From Candidatus Omnitrophota bacterium (GTDB taxonomy: Bacteria > Ratteibacteria > UBA8468 > B48-G9 > JAFGKM01), in NCBI GenBank assembly GCA_023818785.1, contig JAMWCO010000034.1:1-11598 (forward strand): a stretch of 11,598 bases of DNA. Reading direction: 5' to 3'. The position numbers and the translations under genes were made by a program. The stretch's first letter is position 1; the number at the start of each line of letters is the position of its first letter. Positions 1 through 6,235 of the stretch are shown here, piece by piece. Under the pieces are notes generated by a model that saw only the letters and a list, made by a program, of their open reading frames with translations, was not told the origin of the DNA and did no database searches.

Positions 1-266
1 GGCCTGAAATTGTTTTTTTTGGAGAACTGTTACCAGAGGATGAATATGAAAAAGCAGAAAAAGAATGTAAAAAAGCAGATTTATTTATTATAATAGGAAC
101 TTCAGGAATTGTTAGACCTGCTTGTAAATTACCTTACATAGCAAAAGAAAATGGAGCAAAAATAGTTGAGATAAATCTGGAGAAAAGTTATTTCAATTTT
201 TCTGACTTAATTTTTAATAATAGATCAACAGAAGTTTTTAAATATGTAATTGAAAATTTGAAATGA
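1..266 (+). CDS. cobB: Sir2-family NAD-dependent protein deacylase (3' end only)
   Basis: Partial gene entering from the left edge. The frame opens at base 3 and gives 87 residues before the TGA at 264-266. The opening PEIVFFGELLP matches the sirtuin FGE-x-LP segment. It is followed by IIIGTSGIVRPA, equivalent to the GTSLxVxPA strand that binds NAD in the Rossmann fold, and by GAKIVEINLE, equivalent to the GAKVVEIN segment near the C-terminus. Bacterial sirtuins remove acyl groups from lysine side chains, consuming NAD and releasing nicotinamide and O-acyl-ADP-ribose. The catalytic His and the four-Cys zinc site would lie upstream, outside the window, so activity cannot be judged here. The stop overlaps the rsmE start as ATGA, which suggests translational coupling. 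Family assignment is firm; acetyl versus other acyl specificity is unknown. Confidence 0.88.
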   Translation, partial: PEIVFFGELLPEDEYEKAEKECKKADLFIIIGTSGIVRPACKLPYIAKENGAKIVEINLEKSYFNFSDLIFNNRSTEVFKYVIENLK

Positions 267-1042
267 GAAGAGTTTACCTTGGTAATGATTGTTTAAAATT
301 AAAAGATAGATTTTATATAAAAGGAGAAACATTCCATTATTTAAAAAATGTATTAAGAATGAAAGAAGGAGATGTTTTTATAGGTTTTGATGGAAGTGGA
401 AAAGAGTATAAAATAAATATTGAGAATATAAAGAGGACAGAGATTTTGGCAGGAATTTTAGAAGAAAAAGAGGTTTATAATCCTGAATTGCCTTTTAACA
501 TTCAACTATTTCAATGTATTCCAAAGGGTGAAAAGTTTGATTTTATAATTAGAGAAACAACACAACTTGGTGTAAAAAAAATTGTTCCTGTGATAAGTAA
601 AAGAGTTATTGTAAAAATTTCTGAAGATAAAATAGAAAATAAGATTAAGAGATGGAAGAAAATTGCAGAAGAAAGTTCAAAAGTTTCTGGAAGAGTATTT
701 GTCCCTGAAATTTCAAAACCTTTAAGATTTGAAGATTGCATAAAAGAGAAAAAAGATTTTGGTATATTATTTTGGGAAGGAGAAAGAGAGATGAATATAA
801 AGAAGATAATAAAATATCTGAACAGAGAAAAAATTTATAATAAAAAAATAAATGTTTTTATAGGACCTGAAGGTGGATTTGATGAAAAAGAAATAGAATT
901 AGCAAAAGAAAGTGGTTATTTTACAACTTCACTTGGAAAAAGAATCTTAAAAGTTGAAACAGCAAGTATAATTTCTATTGCAATTTTAATCTATGAACTT
1001 GAAAACATCTTTTTAAATTTATTTAAAACTACCACATCTTGA
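263..1042 (+). CDS. rsmE: 16S rRNA (uracil-1498-N3)-methyltransferase RsmE
   Basis: RsmE methylates N3 of U1498 in the decoding region of 16S rRNA, using S-adenosylmethionine, on the assembled 30S subunit. The protein is 259 aa, a usual length for the family. Residues 1-70 fit the N-terminal PUA-like RNA-binding domain. The rest fits the SPOUT/trefoil-knot methyltransferase fold: the stretch at 89-110 with ETTQLGVKKIVPV, RWKKIAEESSKVSGR at 130-144, IGPEGGF at 200-206 and LGKRILKVETA at 224-234, the last two forming the SAM-binding knot. The start ATG at 263 overlaps the stop of the upstream sirtuin by 4 bases, so the two are probably one transcript. The last 24 bases overlap the 3' end of a gene on the opposite strand. 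Assignment is confident from these motifs. Confidence 0.95.
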   Translation: MRRVYLGNDCLKLKDRFYIKGETFHYLKNVLRMKEGDVFIGFDGSGKEYKINIENIKRTEILAGILEEKEVYNPELPFNIQLFQCIPKGEKFDFIIRETTQLGVKKIVPVISKRVIVKISEDKIENKIKRWKKIAEESSKVSGRVFVPEISKPLRFEDCIKEKKDFGILFWEGEREMNIKKIIKYLNREKIYNKKINVFIGPEGGFDEKEIELAKESGYFTTSLGKRILKVETASIISIAILIYELENIFLNLFKTTTS

Positions 1043-1264
1043 ACATACTTTATTACCAGCAGAGTCAATGATAAAAGTAGAAATTTTCCCTTCACAGTTT
1101 TCACATTTTTCCTTCCATACAAATTCAATAGGTGGTATACATTTAATCTCATTTCCACACCAAATACATTTTATACAGTTTTCTAAAATTTTAAAAATCG
1201 CAATATCTCCCTTGGTACATTTACAATAAAGTCCTTCTATTCTATCCCAATAAATTACAGGCAT
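1019..1264 (-). CDS. Small ten-cysteine zinc-ribbon protein, function unknown
   Basis: An 81-aa protein with ten cysteines at residues 14, 16, 30, 33, 36, 42, 54, 57, 74 and 77. The C-terminal pairs C54-x2-C57 and C74-x2-C77 (VCSRCG) are a typical four-Cys zinc ribbon. C30-x2-C33-x2-C36-G could form a second metal site, perhaps with C14, C16 or C42. There is no signal peptide or membrane segment, so it is probably cytoplasmic. It is judged real because AAGGAGGGG lies at 1268-1276, 3 bases before the ATG, and an extended -10 box sits just upstream. It is transcribed divergently from the dapL operon, and its 3' end overlaps rsmE tail-to-tail by 24 bases. I do not recognise a named family. A nucleic-acid-binding or metal-chaperone role is possible but only a guess from the cysteine pattern. 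Confidence 0.75.
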   Translation of the reverse strand: MPVIYWDRIEGLYCKCTKGDIAIFKILENCIKCIWCGNEIKCIPPIEFVWKEKCENCEGKISTFIIDSAGNKVCSRCGSFK

Positions 1265-1281
1265 TTTCCCCTCCTTGTTAA

Positions 1282-1290
1282 ATTATAACA
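1282..1290 (-). promoter_or_regulatory. Extended -10 promoter of the ten-cysteine gene
   Basis: On the minus strand the bases read TGTTATAAT, a textbook extended -10 (TGnTATAAT). No good -35 lies 16-18 bases upstream, which is tolerated for extended -10 promoters. The predicted start near 1275-1276 would place the Shine-Dalgarno sequence at the very 5' end of the mRNA, giving a leader of about 11-12 bases. This is a sequence match only, in AT-rich DNA where chance matches are common. Confidence 0.5.
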
Positions 1291-1315
1291 TAATTTAAAA
1301 AGAAAAAAATAATTT

Positions 1316-1344
1316 TTGAATTATTTATCAATTTAAGATAAAAT
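1316..1344 (+). promoter_or_regulatory. Sigma70-type promoter of the dapL operon
   Basis: TTGAAT at 1316-1321 and TAAAAT at 1339-1344 are separated by exactly 17 bases. The predicted start near 1351 leaves an untranslated leader of about 18 bases that contains the AAGGAG ribosome site at 1357-1362, six bases before the dapL ATG. It faces away from the promoter of the small cysteine-rich gene, so 1265-1368 is a compact divergent promoter region. No operator palindrome is evident in it. Confidence 0.65.
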
Positions 1345-1368
1345 AATTTATTTAGTAAGGAGAAACTT

Positions 1369-2526
1369 ATGTTTGAAATAAGTAATAGATTAAAAAAGAT
1401 ACCACCTTATCTTTTTGTAGAAATTGATAGAAAGAAAAAAGAATTGATTACAAAAGGAGAAGATGTTATTGATTTTGGAGTAGGAGACCCTGATTTGCCA
1501 ACACCAGAAAATATAATTATTGCGATGAAAAAAGGAGTTGAAAATCCAAAGTTTCATAAATATCCATTTGGGAAAGGAACAAAAGAATTTAGAAAAGCAA
1601 TTTCAGATTTTTATAAAAAAAATTATGATGTTGATATTGACCCTGAAAGTGAAATATGCGTTTTGATTGGTTCTAAAGAAGGAATTGCCCATTTCCCTCT
1701 ATGTTTTATAAATCAAGGAGATATTTCTCTTGTACCTGAACCAGGATATCCTGTATATAATATAGGAACTCTAATTGCAGGTGGAAAGAGTTATTTTTTA
1801 CCTTTAAAAGAAGAAAATGATTTTTTACCTGATTTAGGGAAAATACCAGAAGAAATTATTAAAAAAACAAAAATAATATATTTGAATTATCCCAATAATC
1901 CAACTGGAAGTTTTGCAAATAAAGATTTCTTAAAAGATGTGATAAATTTCTGTAAAAAAAATAATATTATTCTTGCTTATGATGCTGCTTATTCAGAAAT
2001 ATATTTTGAAGAAAAACCAATTAACATTTTTTCAATTGATGGTGCAAAAGATGTTACTATAGAATTCAATTCACTCTCAAAAACATATAATATGACAGGA
2101 TGGAGAGTAGGATGGGCTTGTGGCAATTCATTTTTAGTTAATGCTCTTGCAAAAATTAAAGAAAATATTGATTCAGGAACATTTGAAGCAATCCAATATG
2201 CAGGAATTGAAGCATTAAAAGGTTCTCAAGAGTCAGTAGAAAAAATGAGGAGTATTTATAAAAAAAGAAGAGATATTTTTGCTTCTGGTTTAAAAGAATT
2301 AGGATTTAATTTCAAATTACCAAAAGGTACATTTTATTTCTGGGTAAAAGTTAATAAAAGTTCTGTTGAATTTGTTGATTTTTTACTTGAAAATGGTAAA
2401 ATAGTTTCAACTCCAGGAGTAGGTTTTGGTCCATCAGGTGAAGGTTATGTAAGATTTTCTTTAACAATAGACGAAGAAAAGATAAAAAAAGCAATAGATA
2501 GGATGAAAAAAATATGGCAAAAATAG
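1369..2526 (+). CDS. dapL: LL-diaminopimelate aminotransferase
   Basis: This PLP enzyme transfers an amino group from glutamate to tetrahydrodipicolinate, giving LL-diaminopimelate in one step and bypassing the succinylated or acetylated intermediates of other lysine/peptidoglycan routes. The 385-aa protein is a complete fold-type I aminotransferase. It shows FGVGDPDLPTPENI (36-49), IGSKEGIAHFP (100-110), VPEPGYPVY (122-130), YPNNPTG (174-180), DAAYSEI (205-211) and SLSKTYNMTGWRVGWA (235-250). K238 is the expected Schiff-base lysine, and R362 in the GEGYVRFSL block is the expected carboxylate-binding arginine. The SKEGIAH and SKTYNMTGWR segments point to DapL rather than generic aspartate aminotransferase. 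It leads a four-gene operon, has its own promoter and a good ribosome site, and overlaps the next gene by 13 bases. No partner dap genes are visible nearby. Confidence 0.92.
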   Translation: MFEISNRLKKIPPYLFVEIDRKKKELITKGEDVIDFGVGDPDLPTPENIIIAMKKGVENPKFHKYPFGKGTKEFRKAISDFYKKNYDVDIDPESEICVLIGSKEGIAHFPLCFINQGDISLVPEPGYPVYNIGTLIAGGKSYFLPLKEENDFLPDLGKIPEEIIKKTKIIYLNYPNNPTGSFANKDFLKDVINFCKKNNIILAYDAAYSEIYFEEKPINIFSIDGAKDVTIEFNSLSKTYNMTGWRVGWACGNSFLVNALAKIKENIDSGTFEAIQYAGIEALKGSQESVEKMRSIYKKRRDIFASGLKELGFNFKLPKGTFYFWVKVNKSSVEFVDFLLENGKIVSTPGVGFGPSGEGYVRFSLTIDEEKIKKAIDRMKKIWQK

Positions 2527-2966
2527 GAATTATAGTTGATAATGAAGAAGATTTAAAATATGTAGAAGAGATTAAAAAAATATTAGATGAATTAGGTATT
2601 TTATATGAAGTAAATATTTTATCTGGTATGGATTCACTCAATCCAATAGATGAATATATAGAAAATGTAGAAAGAAATGGGATAGATATTATAATTGTCT
2701 GTGCAAGTATTCCTACATATTTACCAGGGATTATTGCTTCAAGGACTATTATACCTGTAATAGGAGTTCCTTTACCAACTAAAGAAATGGTTACTACTGA
2801 TATAGTTTTTTCAATAGTACAAATGCCAGAGGGAGTTCCTGTAGCATGTATGTCTTTTGGGAAAGCAGGCATTAAAAATTCAGCAATTTTAGCAGGTGAA
2901 ATTTTATCTATAAAGGATAAAAATTTGAAAGAAAAAATAAAAGAACTTAAAAGTAGATTTAAATAA
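2514..2966 (+). CDS. Divergent PurE-like (AIRC-domain) protein lacking catalytic motifs
   Basis: A 150-aa protein of PurE length and fold, but with changed active-site segments. Conserved regions are PVIGVPLPTKE (81-91), FSIVQMPEGVPVA (99-111), where PurE has LSIVQMP-GIPVA, and FGKAGIKNSAILAGEIL (115-131). In true PurE (N5-CAIR mutase) the phosphate loop GSxSDW, the SAHRTP loop with its catalytic His, and GAGGAAHLPG are diagnostic. Here they read DNEEDL (9-14), SGMDSL (37-42, so His becomes M39) and CASIPTYLPG (63-72, so His becomes Y69). Loss of both histidines and the phosphate loop makes purine synthesis activity unlikely. It starts within the end of dapL, with AGGA 10 bases upstream, and is followed by an aldolase-like gene; no purine gene is near. 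The fold assignment is firm, but the ligand and reaction are unknown. Confidence 0.8.
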   Translation: MAKIGIIVDNEEDLKYVEEIKKILDELGILYEVNILSGMDSLNPIDEYIENVERNGIDIIIVCASIPTYLPGIIASRTIIPVIGVPLPTKEMVTTDIVFSIVQMPEGVPVACMSFGKAGIKNSAILAGEILSIKDKNLKEKIKELKSRFK

Positions 2967-2974
2967 AAGGAGGT
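2967..2974 (+). promoter_or_regulatory. Strong ribosome binding site before the aldolase-like gene
   Basis: AAGGAGGT, a full anti-16S complement, sits five bases before the ATG at 2980. It begins directly after the stop of the PurE-like gene. It is the strongest ribosome site in the operon, suggesting the aldolase-like protein is made at a higher level than its neighbours. By contrast pfkA has only AAGGTGA at 4031-4037, about 15 bases from its start. Confidence 0.8.
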
Positions 2975-2979
2975 CATTT

Positions 2980-4050
2980 ATGATTTATGCAAAGTATAAA
3001 GATGGTTTAGAAGTAGATGAAAGTATCTTTAAAATTCTTGCAAAATTTGCACCAGATGGGGTTATGGATGTATTTGCATCTGATCAGCATAGTTCATATC
3101 TTAAACTTTCAAATGCTTTTTTAAAACATATAGGAGAAAAAAGAGAAGCAAATGATGAAGATGTAAAAGAAGTTTGTAAAAGATTTGCAAGACATTTAAG
3201 AGGTAAAGTTACTGCTGCTTTATTTAATCATCTTGCTATTTTAACACCTGGTTTTAAAGAAGCACTTGGTTCTGATATACTTCTTATTGGCCGTCTTGAA
3301 CATACAAAACCAGAAGAACTTGATAATGGTCTTGGGAAAGTGGCACGACTTGCAATTGAACCAGAGGAAATTGCTGATAAAGTTGATGCATTTAAAACAC
3401 TTGTTTATTTAAATCCAGACCATAAAGAAAGTTGGGAAAAAAACATAAAATGGTTAAGCGATGTATTTGAAAGATGTAAAAAACTTAAAAAACCATTATA
3501 TAATGAAACATTACTTGCTGATTTACCTGGAGAAACAAAACTTCAAAAGGCAAAGAAATTACCAGATGCATTAATAAAAATAGCAAAGGATTTTTCTCCA
3601 TATGGTCATTTCTATAAAACACAAGTCCCAGTTTTATGGGTAGAAGAAGATGGGAAAGTAGTAAAAGTATGTTCTCCCCAAGTTGTTAGAGATGTTACTA
3701 TTGAAATGGAAAAAATATCACCAAGACCACTTCTTCTTTTAAGTGCAGCAGTTGATTTTGAACAATATTCTATTCAATATGGTGTTGTAAGTGATATTGT
3801 TGCAGGACCTATGTGTGGAAGAGCATATTTCAAAGAAGCATTTACAGACTCTGAAACAAAGGATTGGGATACACTTGAAAAATCATTTGTTAAAATAGCA
3901 ATTCCGAGAATAAGACAAATAAGAATAATTACAAAAATTATGTCAAGGCCTTGGTGGTATAAGTTTGAATGGATGAGTGATGAAGCAAAATCTTTAATTA
4001 GAGAATCAAGAGAGATTAAACCAGGACTTAAAGGTGATTTTGGTTATTAA
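2980..4050 (+). CDS. LacD/DUF2090-superfamily class I aldolase-like protein
   Basis: A 356-aa protein whose motifs follow the tagatose-1,6-bisphosphate aldolase (LacD) barrel in order. They are FASDQHSSYLK (32-42, like ALAxDQRGSL), ILLIGRLEH (100-108, in place of the LLDPEYG strand), DAFKTLVYLNPDHKE (136-150, like AVKxLLYYxPD), KKPLYNETLLA (170-180), FYKTQVPV (211-218, where K213 fits the Schiff-base lysine of the VxKxExP motif), PLLLLSAAVD (250-259) and GPMCGRAYFKEAF (276-288, the phosphate-binding GxxxGRAxW end). Such enzymes split ketose 1,6-bisphosphates into dihydroxyacetone phosphate and glyceraldehyde 3-phosphate; related ones act on sulfo- or inositol-derived sugars. It ends two bases before a phosphofructokinase gene, which supports a ketose-bisphosphate substrate. 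It is somewhat longer than LacD (about 325 aa), and several motif residues differ (QH for QR, IGRLEH for DPEYG). Superfamily likely; substrate unproven. Confidence 0.75.
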   Translation: MIYAKYKDGLEVDESIFKILAKFAPDGVMDVFASDQHSSYLKLSNAFLKHIGEKREANDEDVKEVCKRFARHLRGKVTAALFNHLAILTPGFKEALGSDILLIGRLEHTKPEELDNGLGKVARLAIEPEEIADKVDAFKTLVYLNPDHKESWEKNIKWLSDVFERCKKLKKPLYNETLLADLPGETKLQKAKKLPDALIKIAKDFSPYGHFYKTQVPVLWVEEDGKVVKVCSPQVVRDVTIEMEKISPRPLLLLSAAVDFEQYSIQYGVVSDIVAGPMCGRAYFKEAFTDSETKDWDTLEKSFVKIAIPRIRQIRIITKIMSRPWWYKFEWMSDEAKSLIRESREIKPGLKGDFGY

Positions 4051-4052
4051 AA

Positions 4053-5018
4053 ATGAAAAAGATTGCTCTGGCAACTACAGGTGGTGATGCTCCGGGAATG
4101 AACTGTGCGATAAGGAGTGTTGTGCGAACTGCTATTTATAACAAGATTGAAATTATTGGTATTTATGATGGATTTAAAGGTCTTTATGAAAAAAAGTTTC
4201 TTCTTTTAAGTTCAAGAAGTGTAAGTGGAATAATAAATCAAGGAGGGACAATTTTAAAGACAAAAAGGTTTTATGAATTTAAAAATAGAGAAATTAGAGA
4301 AATTTCTTACAAAAATTTAAAAGAAGAAAATATTGAAGGACTTATAACAATTGGTGGAGAAGGTTCTGCAAAAGGTGCTTACCTTTTATATTCTGAATTC
4401 AATTTCCCAGTTGTCCATATTCCTGCTTCAATTGATAATGACATTTATGGAACTGATTATACAATTGGTTTTGATACAGCAGTAAATACAGCAATAGATG
4501 CAATAGATAAGATAAGAGATACAGCAACAAGTCATGAGAGAACATTTATAATTGAAGTAATGGGGAGAGAATCTGGTAATCTTGCACTTGAAGTGGGAAT
4601 TGTATGTGGTGCAGAAATTGTAATAATTCCAGAAGTAAAATTTGATATAGACAAATTAGTTGAAGAGATTAAAGAGGAAGAGAAAAGAGGAAAAAAAAGT
4701 TGTATAATTGTTCTTGCTGAAGGAGCAGGAAAAGCAGAAGATTTAGCAAAAAAATTGAGTGAAAAATTGCCTGAAAGAGAAATTAAATATACAGTTCTTG
4801 GATATATTCAAAGGGGTGGGAAACCAACATATTTAACGAGAAAACTTGCAACAATCTTTGGAGTTGAAGCAGTAAAACTTTTAATTGAAGGTAGATATGG
4901 ATATATGGTTGGTATAAAAGGAGATAATATAGTTTACATTCCACTTTCTGATGTTGTTAGTAAAACTAAAACTCCAAAAATTGAATATTTTGATATTATA
5001 CAGAAGATGTCTATATAA
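4053..5018 (+). CDS. pfkA: PfkA-type 6-phosphofructokinase with Glu at position 103
   Basis: This enzyme phosphorylates fructose 6-phosphate to the 1,6-bisphosphate, the committed step of glycolysis. At 321 aa it has the length of the bacterial short ATP-type enzyme. Motifs: GGDAPGMN at 10-17, GGTILKTKR at 64-72, GGEGS at 101-105, PASIDNDIYGTDYTIGFDTA at 124-143 with catalytic D128 and D130, MGRESGNLAL at 170-179, and YIQRGGKPT near the C-terminus. Gly in the fourth position of GGxGS marks the ATP rather than the pyrophosphate type (GGDDT). The usual Mg-binding Asp of GGDGS is Glu, and PGTIDND has become PASIDND, both conservative changes. It starts two bases after the aldolase-like stop with a poor ribosome site, so it probably relies on translational coupling. 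The tRNA-Cys begins 16 bases downstream. Confidence 0.92.
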   Translation: MKKIALATTGGDAPGMNCAIRSVVRTAIYNKIEIIGIYDGFKGLYEKKFLLLSSRSVSGIINQGGTILKTKRFYEFKNREIREISYKNLKEENIEGLITIGGEGSAKGAYLLYSEFNFPVVHIPASIDNDIYGTDYTIGFDTAVNTAIDAIDKIRDTATSHERTFIIEVMGRESGNLALEVGIVCGAEIVIIPEVKFDIDKLVEEIKEEEKRGKKSCIIVLAEGAGKAEDLAKKLSEKLPEREIKYTVLGYIQRGGKPTYLTRKLATIFGVEAVKLLIEGRYGYMVGIKGDNIVYIPLSDVVSKTKTPKIEYFDIIQKMSI

Positions 5019-5026
5019 GGTATAAT
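4990..5026 (+). promoter_or_regulatory. Possible promoter(s) of tRNA-Cys
   Basis: Two readings are possible. TTGATA (4990-4995) with TATATA (5012-5017) has a 16-base spacer and would start near 5024. A perfect TATAAT at 5021-5026 lacks a clear -35 and would start about two bases before the mature tRNA 5' end at 5035. Both overlap or abut the last codons of pfkA. Read-through from the dapL operon could also supply the tRNA. Confidence 0.4.
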
Positions 5027-5034
5027 TTTGATAT

Positions 5035-5106
5035 GGCCTGGTAGCCAAGCGGGAAGGCAGCGGTCTGCAAAACCGCTATTCGCCGGTTCAAATCCGGCCC
5101 AGGCCT
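5035..5106 (+). tRNA. tRNA-Cys(GCA)
   Basis: A full cloverleaf can be drawn. Acceptor GGCCTGG (5035-5041) pairs perfectly with CCAGGCC (5099-5105), with discriminator T at 5106, as expected for cysteine tRNA. D stem GCC/GGC is at 5044-5046 and 5056-5058. Anticodon stem GCGGT/ACCGC is at 5060-5064 and 5072-5076, with loop CTGCAAA and anticodon GCA at 5067-5069. The T stem GCCGG/CCGGC is at 5082-5086 and 5094-5098, with loop TTCAAAT. There is no intron and the 3' CCA is not encoded, so it must be added by the nucleotidyltransferase. The gene is far richer in G and C than its surroundings, as is normal for structured RNA in AT-rich genomes. Confidence 0.97.
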
Positions 5107-5113
5107 TTTATAA

Positions 5114-5770
5114 TCAATGAAATTTCTCAAAATCTCTTTTAGTATCTGAAACAAAAAGTAAAGGAAATATAATATCACTTGTACAGCAAGGAATTATTAC
5201 AGCCAAAATCATATAAATAAAAATAGCGCCAATTTGATGAATCCATTCAGTTAAACCAAAACTTATTAAATAAAAGATTGAGGCAGTTGCACTCACAAAT
5301 ACATGTAAAGAATGTGAAAAAATAACTCCTTCTGATTTTTCAAGTGTTTCAGGTGCAACATAACCCATAAAAACACCAAATAATAAAAAAGGCAATACAA
5401 TTTGAGGATGTTGAATAATGCATATATGGAGTTCCATTTTTGTTCCAAGTAAAAAACCAGAAATATATGGTATAAAAATATCACTTATACCACATATACC
5501 TGCAGAACCAATAATACCTATAAGAAATGCTTTTAGAAAATTTCTATCATGTTTCCAGAACATTGTAGTTGTAGCAAGGGCTGAGAAAAGCATATGAGAT
5601 GGATGAAAAATATGAAAAAGTTCTTCAAAATATTTACCAGGATTTTCTATATTTAAAATATTAGTAAAGAAAGTTAAAATTCCAGTAAAAACAAGTCCAA
5701 AAGTAACAGATAAAACAGAAAAAGGGAGATGATGAGAAAGTGAAATCCAAATAGATCTAATTCTTTTCAT
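5114..5770 (-). CDS. Histidine-rich polytopic membrane protein, probable metal transporter
   Basis: A 218-aa integral membrane protein that I cannot place in a named family. Hydrophobic segments lie near residues 16-38, 57-72, 79-100, 124-140, 150-172 and 177-206, suggesting about six membrane helices. Polar metal-ligand residues lie in or at the edges of these: H13-H14, H53, H56 and H59 (HIFHPSH), H115, H121, H153 and H156 (HSLH), H178, and C195-C196-TSD199. Such intramembrane His/Cys/Asp clusters are typical of transition-metal transporters, though this is an inference from composition. The start codon overlaps the stop of the upstream Fur-family gene as ATGA, so both are made from one mRNA under the same control. 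The metal and direction of transport cannot be told. The 3' end lies 7 bases from the tRNA-Cys gene, tail to tail. Confidence 0.75.
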   Translation of the reverse strand: MKRIRSIWISLSHHLPFSVLSVTFGLVFTGILTFFTNILNIENPGKYFEELFHIFHPSHMLFSALATTTMFWKHDRNFLKAFLIGIIGSAGICGISDIFIPYISGFLLGTKMELHICIIQHPQIVLPFLLFGVFMGYVAPETLEKSEGVIFSHSLHVFVSATASIFYLISFGLTEWIHQIGAIFIYMILAVIIPCCTSDIIFPLLFVSDTKRDFEKFH

Positions 5771-6198
5771 ACTTTACCTCCCTTACAATTTTTACACATT
5801 CCTTTTAAAAAAAATTGATGTTCTGTAATTGTAAAATTTGTCTTATTTTCTATATCTTCTTTAATCTTATCAAAAATACAAATATCAAAATCAATTACTT
5901 TATGGCACAAAATACAAACAACATGATGATGATGTTTTTTATTTTTTAATTTACATAGTCCATAATAAAATCTATTTCCCGTTCCTTCTATTTTTGTCAA
6001 AATACCAATTCTCTCAAAATTAGCAAGATTTCTATATATAGTTGGAAGTCCAATCTTTTTAAAATTATTTTTCATATATTGCCAAACTTCAAAAGGAGTA
6101 GCATATTTATTATTTTTCAAAAAATAATTTATAATACCTTTTCTTTTTGGTGTGATTTTTAATCTATTTTCTTTAAGAATTTTTTTATATTGAATCAT
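5767..6198 (-). CDS. Fur-family metal-dependent transcriptional regulator
   Basis: A 143-aa Fur-superfamily repressor. The N-terminal winged helix shows RLKITPKRKGIINYFL (12-27), ATPFEVWQYM (33-42) and the recognition helix GLPTIYRNLANFERIGIL (50-67). The C-terminal dimerisation domain has HHHH (89-92), C95-x2-C98 and C135-x2-C138, the two CxxC pairs forming the usual structural zinc site. The histidine run, D104 and E126-H127 could supply the regulatory metal site. Fur, Zur, PerR and Mur types cannot be told apart safely from this; the structural zinc is present in most. A 23-bp palindrome overlapping its own predicted transcription start suggests autoregulation. It is translationally coupled to a His-rich membrane protein, its probable target. 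AAAGGAG lies just before the ATG. Confidence 0.9.
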   Translation of the reverse strand: MIQYKKILKENRLKITPKRKGIINYFLKNNKYATPFEVWQYMKNNFKKIGLPTIYRNLANFERIGILTKIEGTGNRFYYGLCKLKNKKHHHHVVCILCHKVIDFDICIFDKIKEDIENKTNFTITEHQFFLKGMCKNCKGGKV

Positions 6199-6210
6199 TT
6201 TTCTCCTTTC

Positions 6211-6233
6211 TAAATGAAAATAATTTCTATTTA
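6211..6233. promoter_or_regulatory. Fur-type operator palindrome
   Basis: A 23-bp inverted repeat: half-site TAAATnnAAAT, a central A at 6222, then the exact mirror ATTTnnATTTA, so 18 of 22 arm positions pair. The inner 15 bases (TGAAAAT, A, ATTTCTA) have the 7-1-7 layout of known Fur-family boxes such as TGATAATnATTATCA. The site covers the predicted start of the Fur-family gene and ends two bases before its ribosome site, so bound protein would block transcription. It is more than 45 bases away from the divergent DUF2905 promoter, which it probably does not control. Confidence 0.75.
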
Positions 6234-6235
6234 GG

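Noticed and set aside
511..741. 76-aa minus-strand frame inside rsmE
   Set aside because: Fully inside a conserved gene on the other strand; no motif or separate promoter evidence.
2351..2977. 208-aa open frame on the minus strand opposite the PurE-like gene
   Set aside because: It lies antisense to dapL and the PurE-like gene, both with clear family motifs, and the encoded protein is a low-complexity Ser/Ile/Leu-rich product typical of reverse frames in AT-rich genes.
5035..5106. tRNA gene as an integration site for a mobile element
   Set aside because: No integrase and no repeat of the tRNA 3' end was noticed; the next gene is a chromosomal-looking Fur operon.
5099..5113. Intrinsic terminator after tRNA-Cys (GGCC followed by TTTT)
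   Set aside because: The GC-rich bases belong to the acceptor stem and only a short T-run follows; no separate hairpin can be drawn.
5293..5484. 63-aa frame on the same strand as the His-rich membrane protein
   Set aside because: An out-of-frame reading of the membrane protein, no ribosome site, hydrophobic only because the parent codons are.
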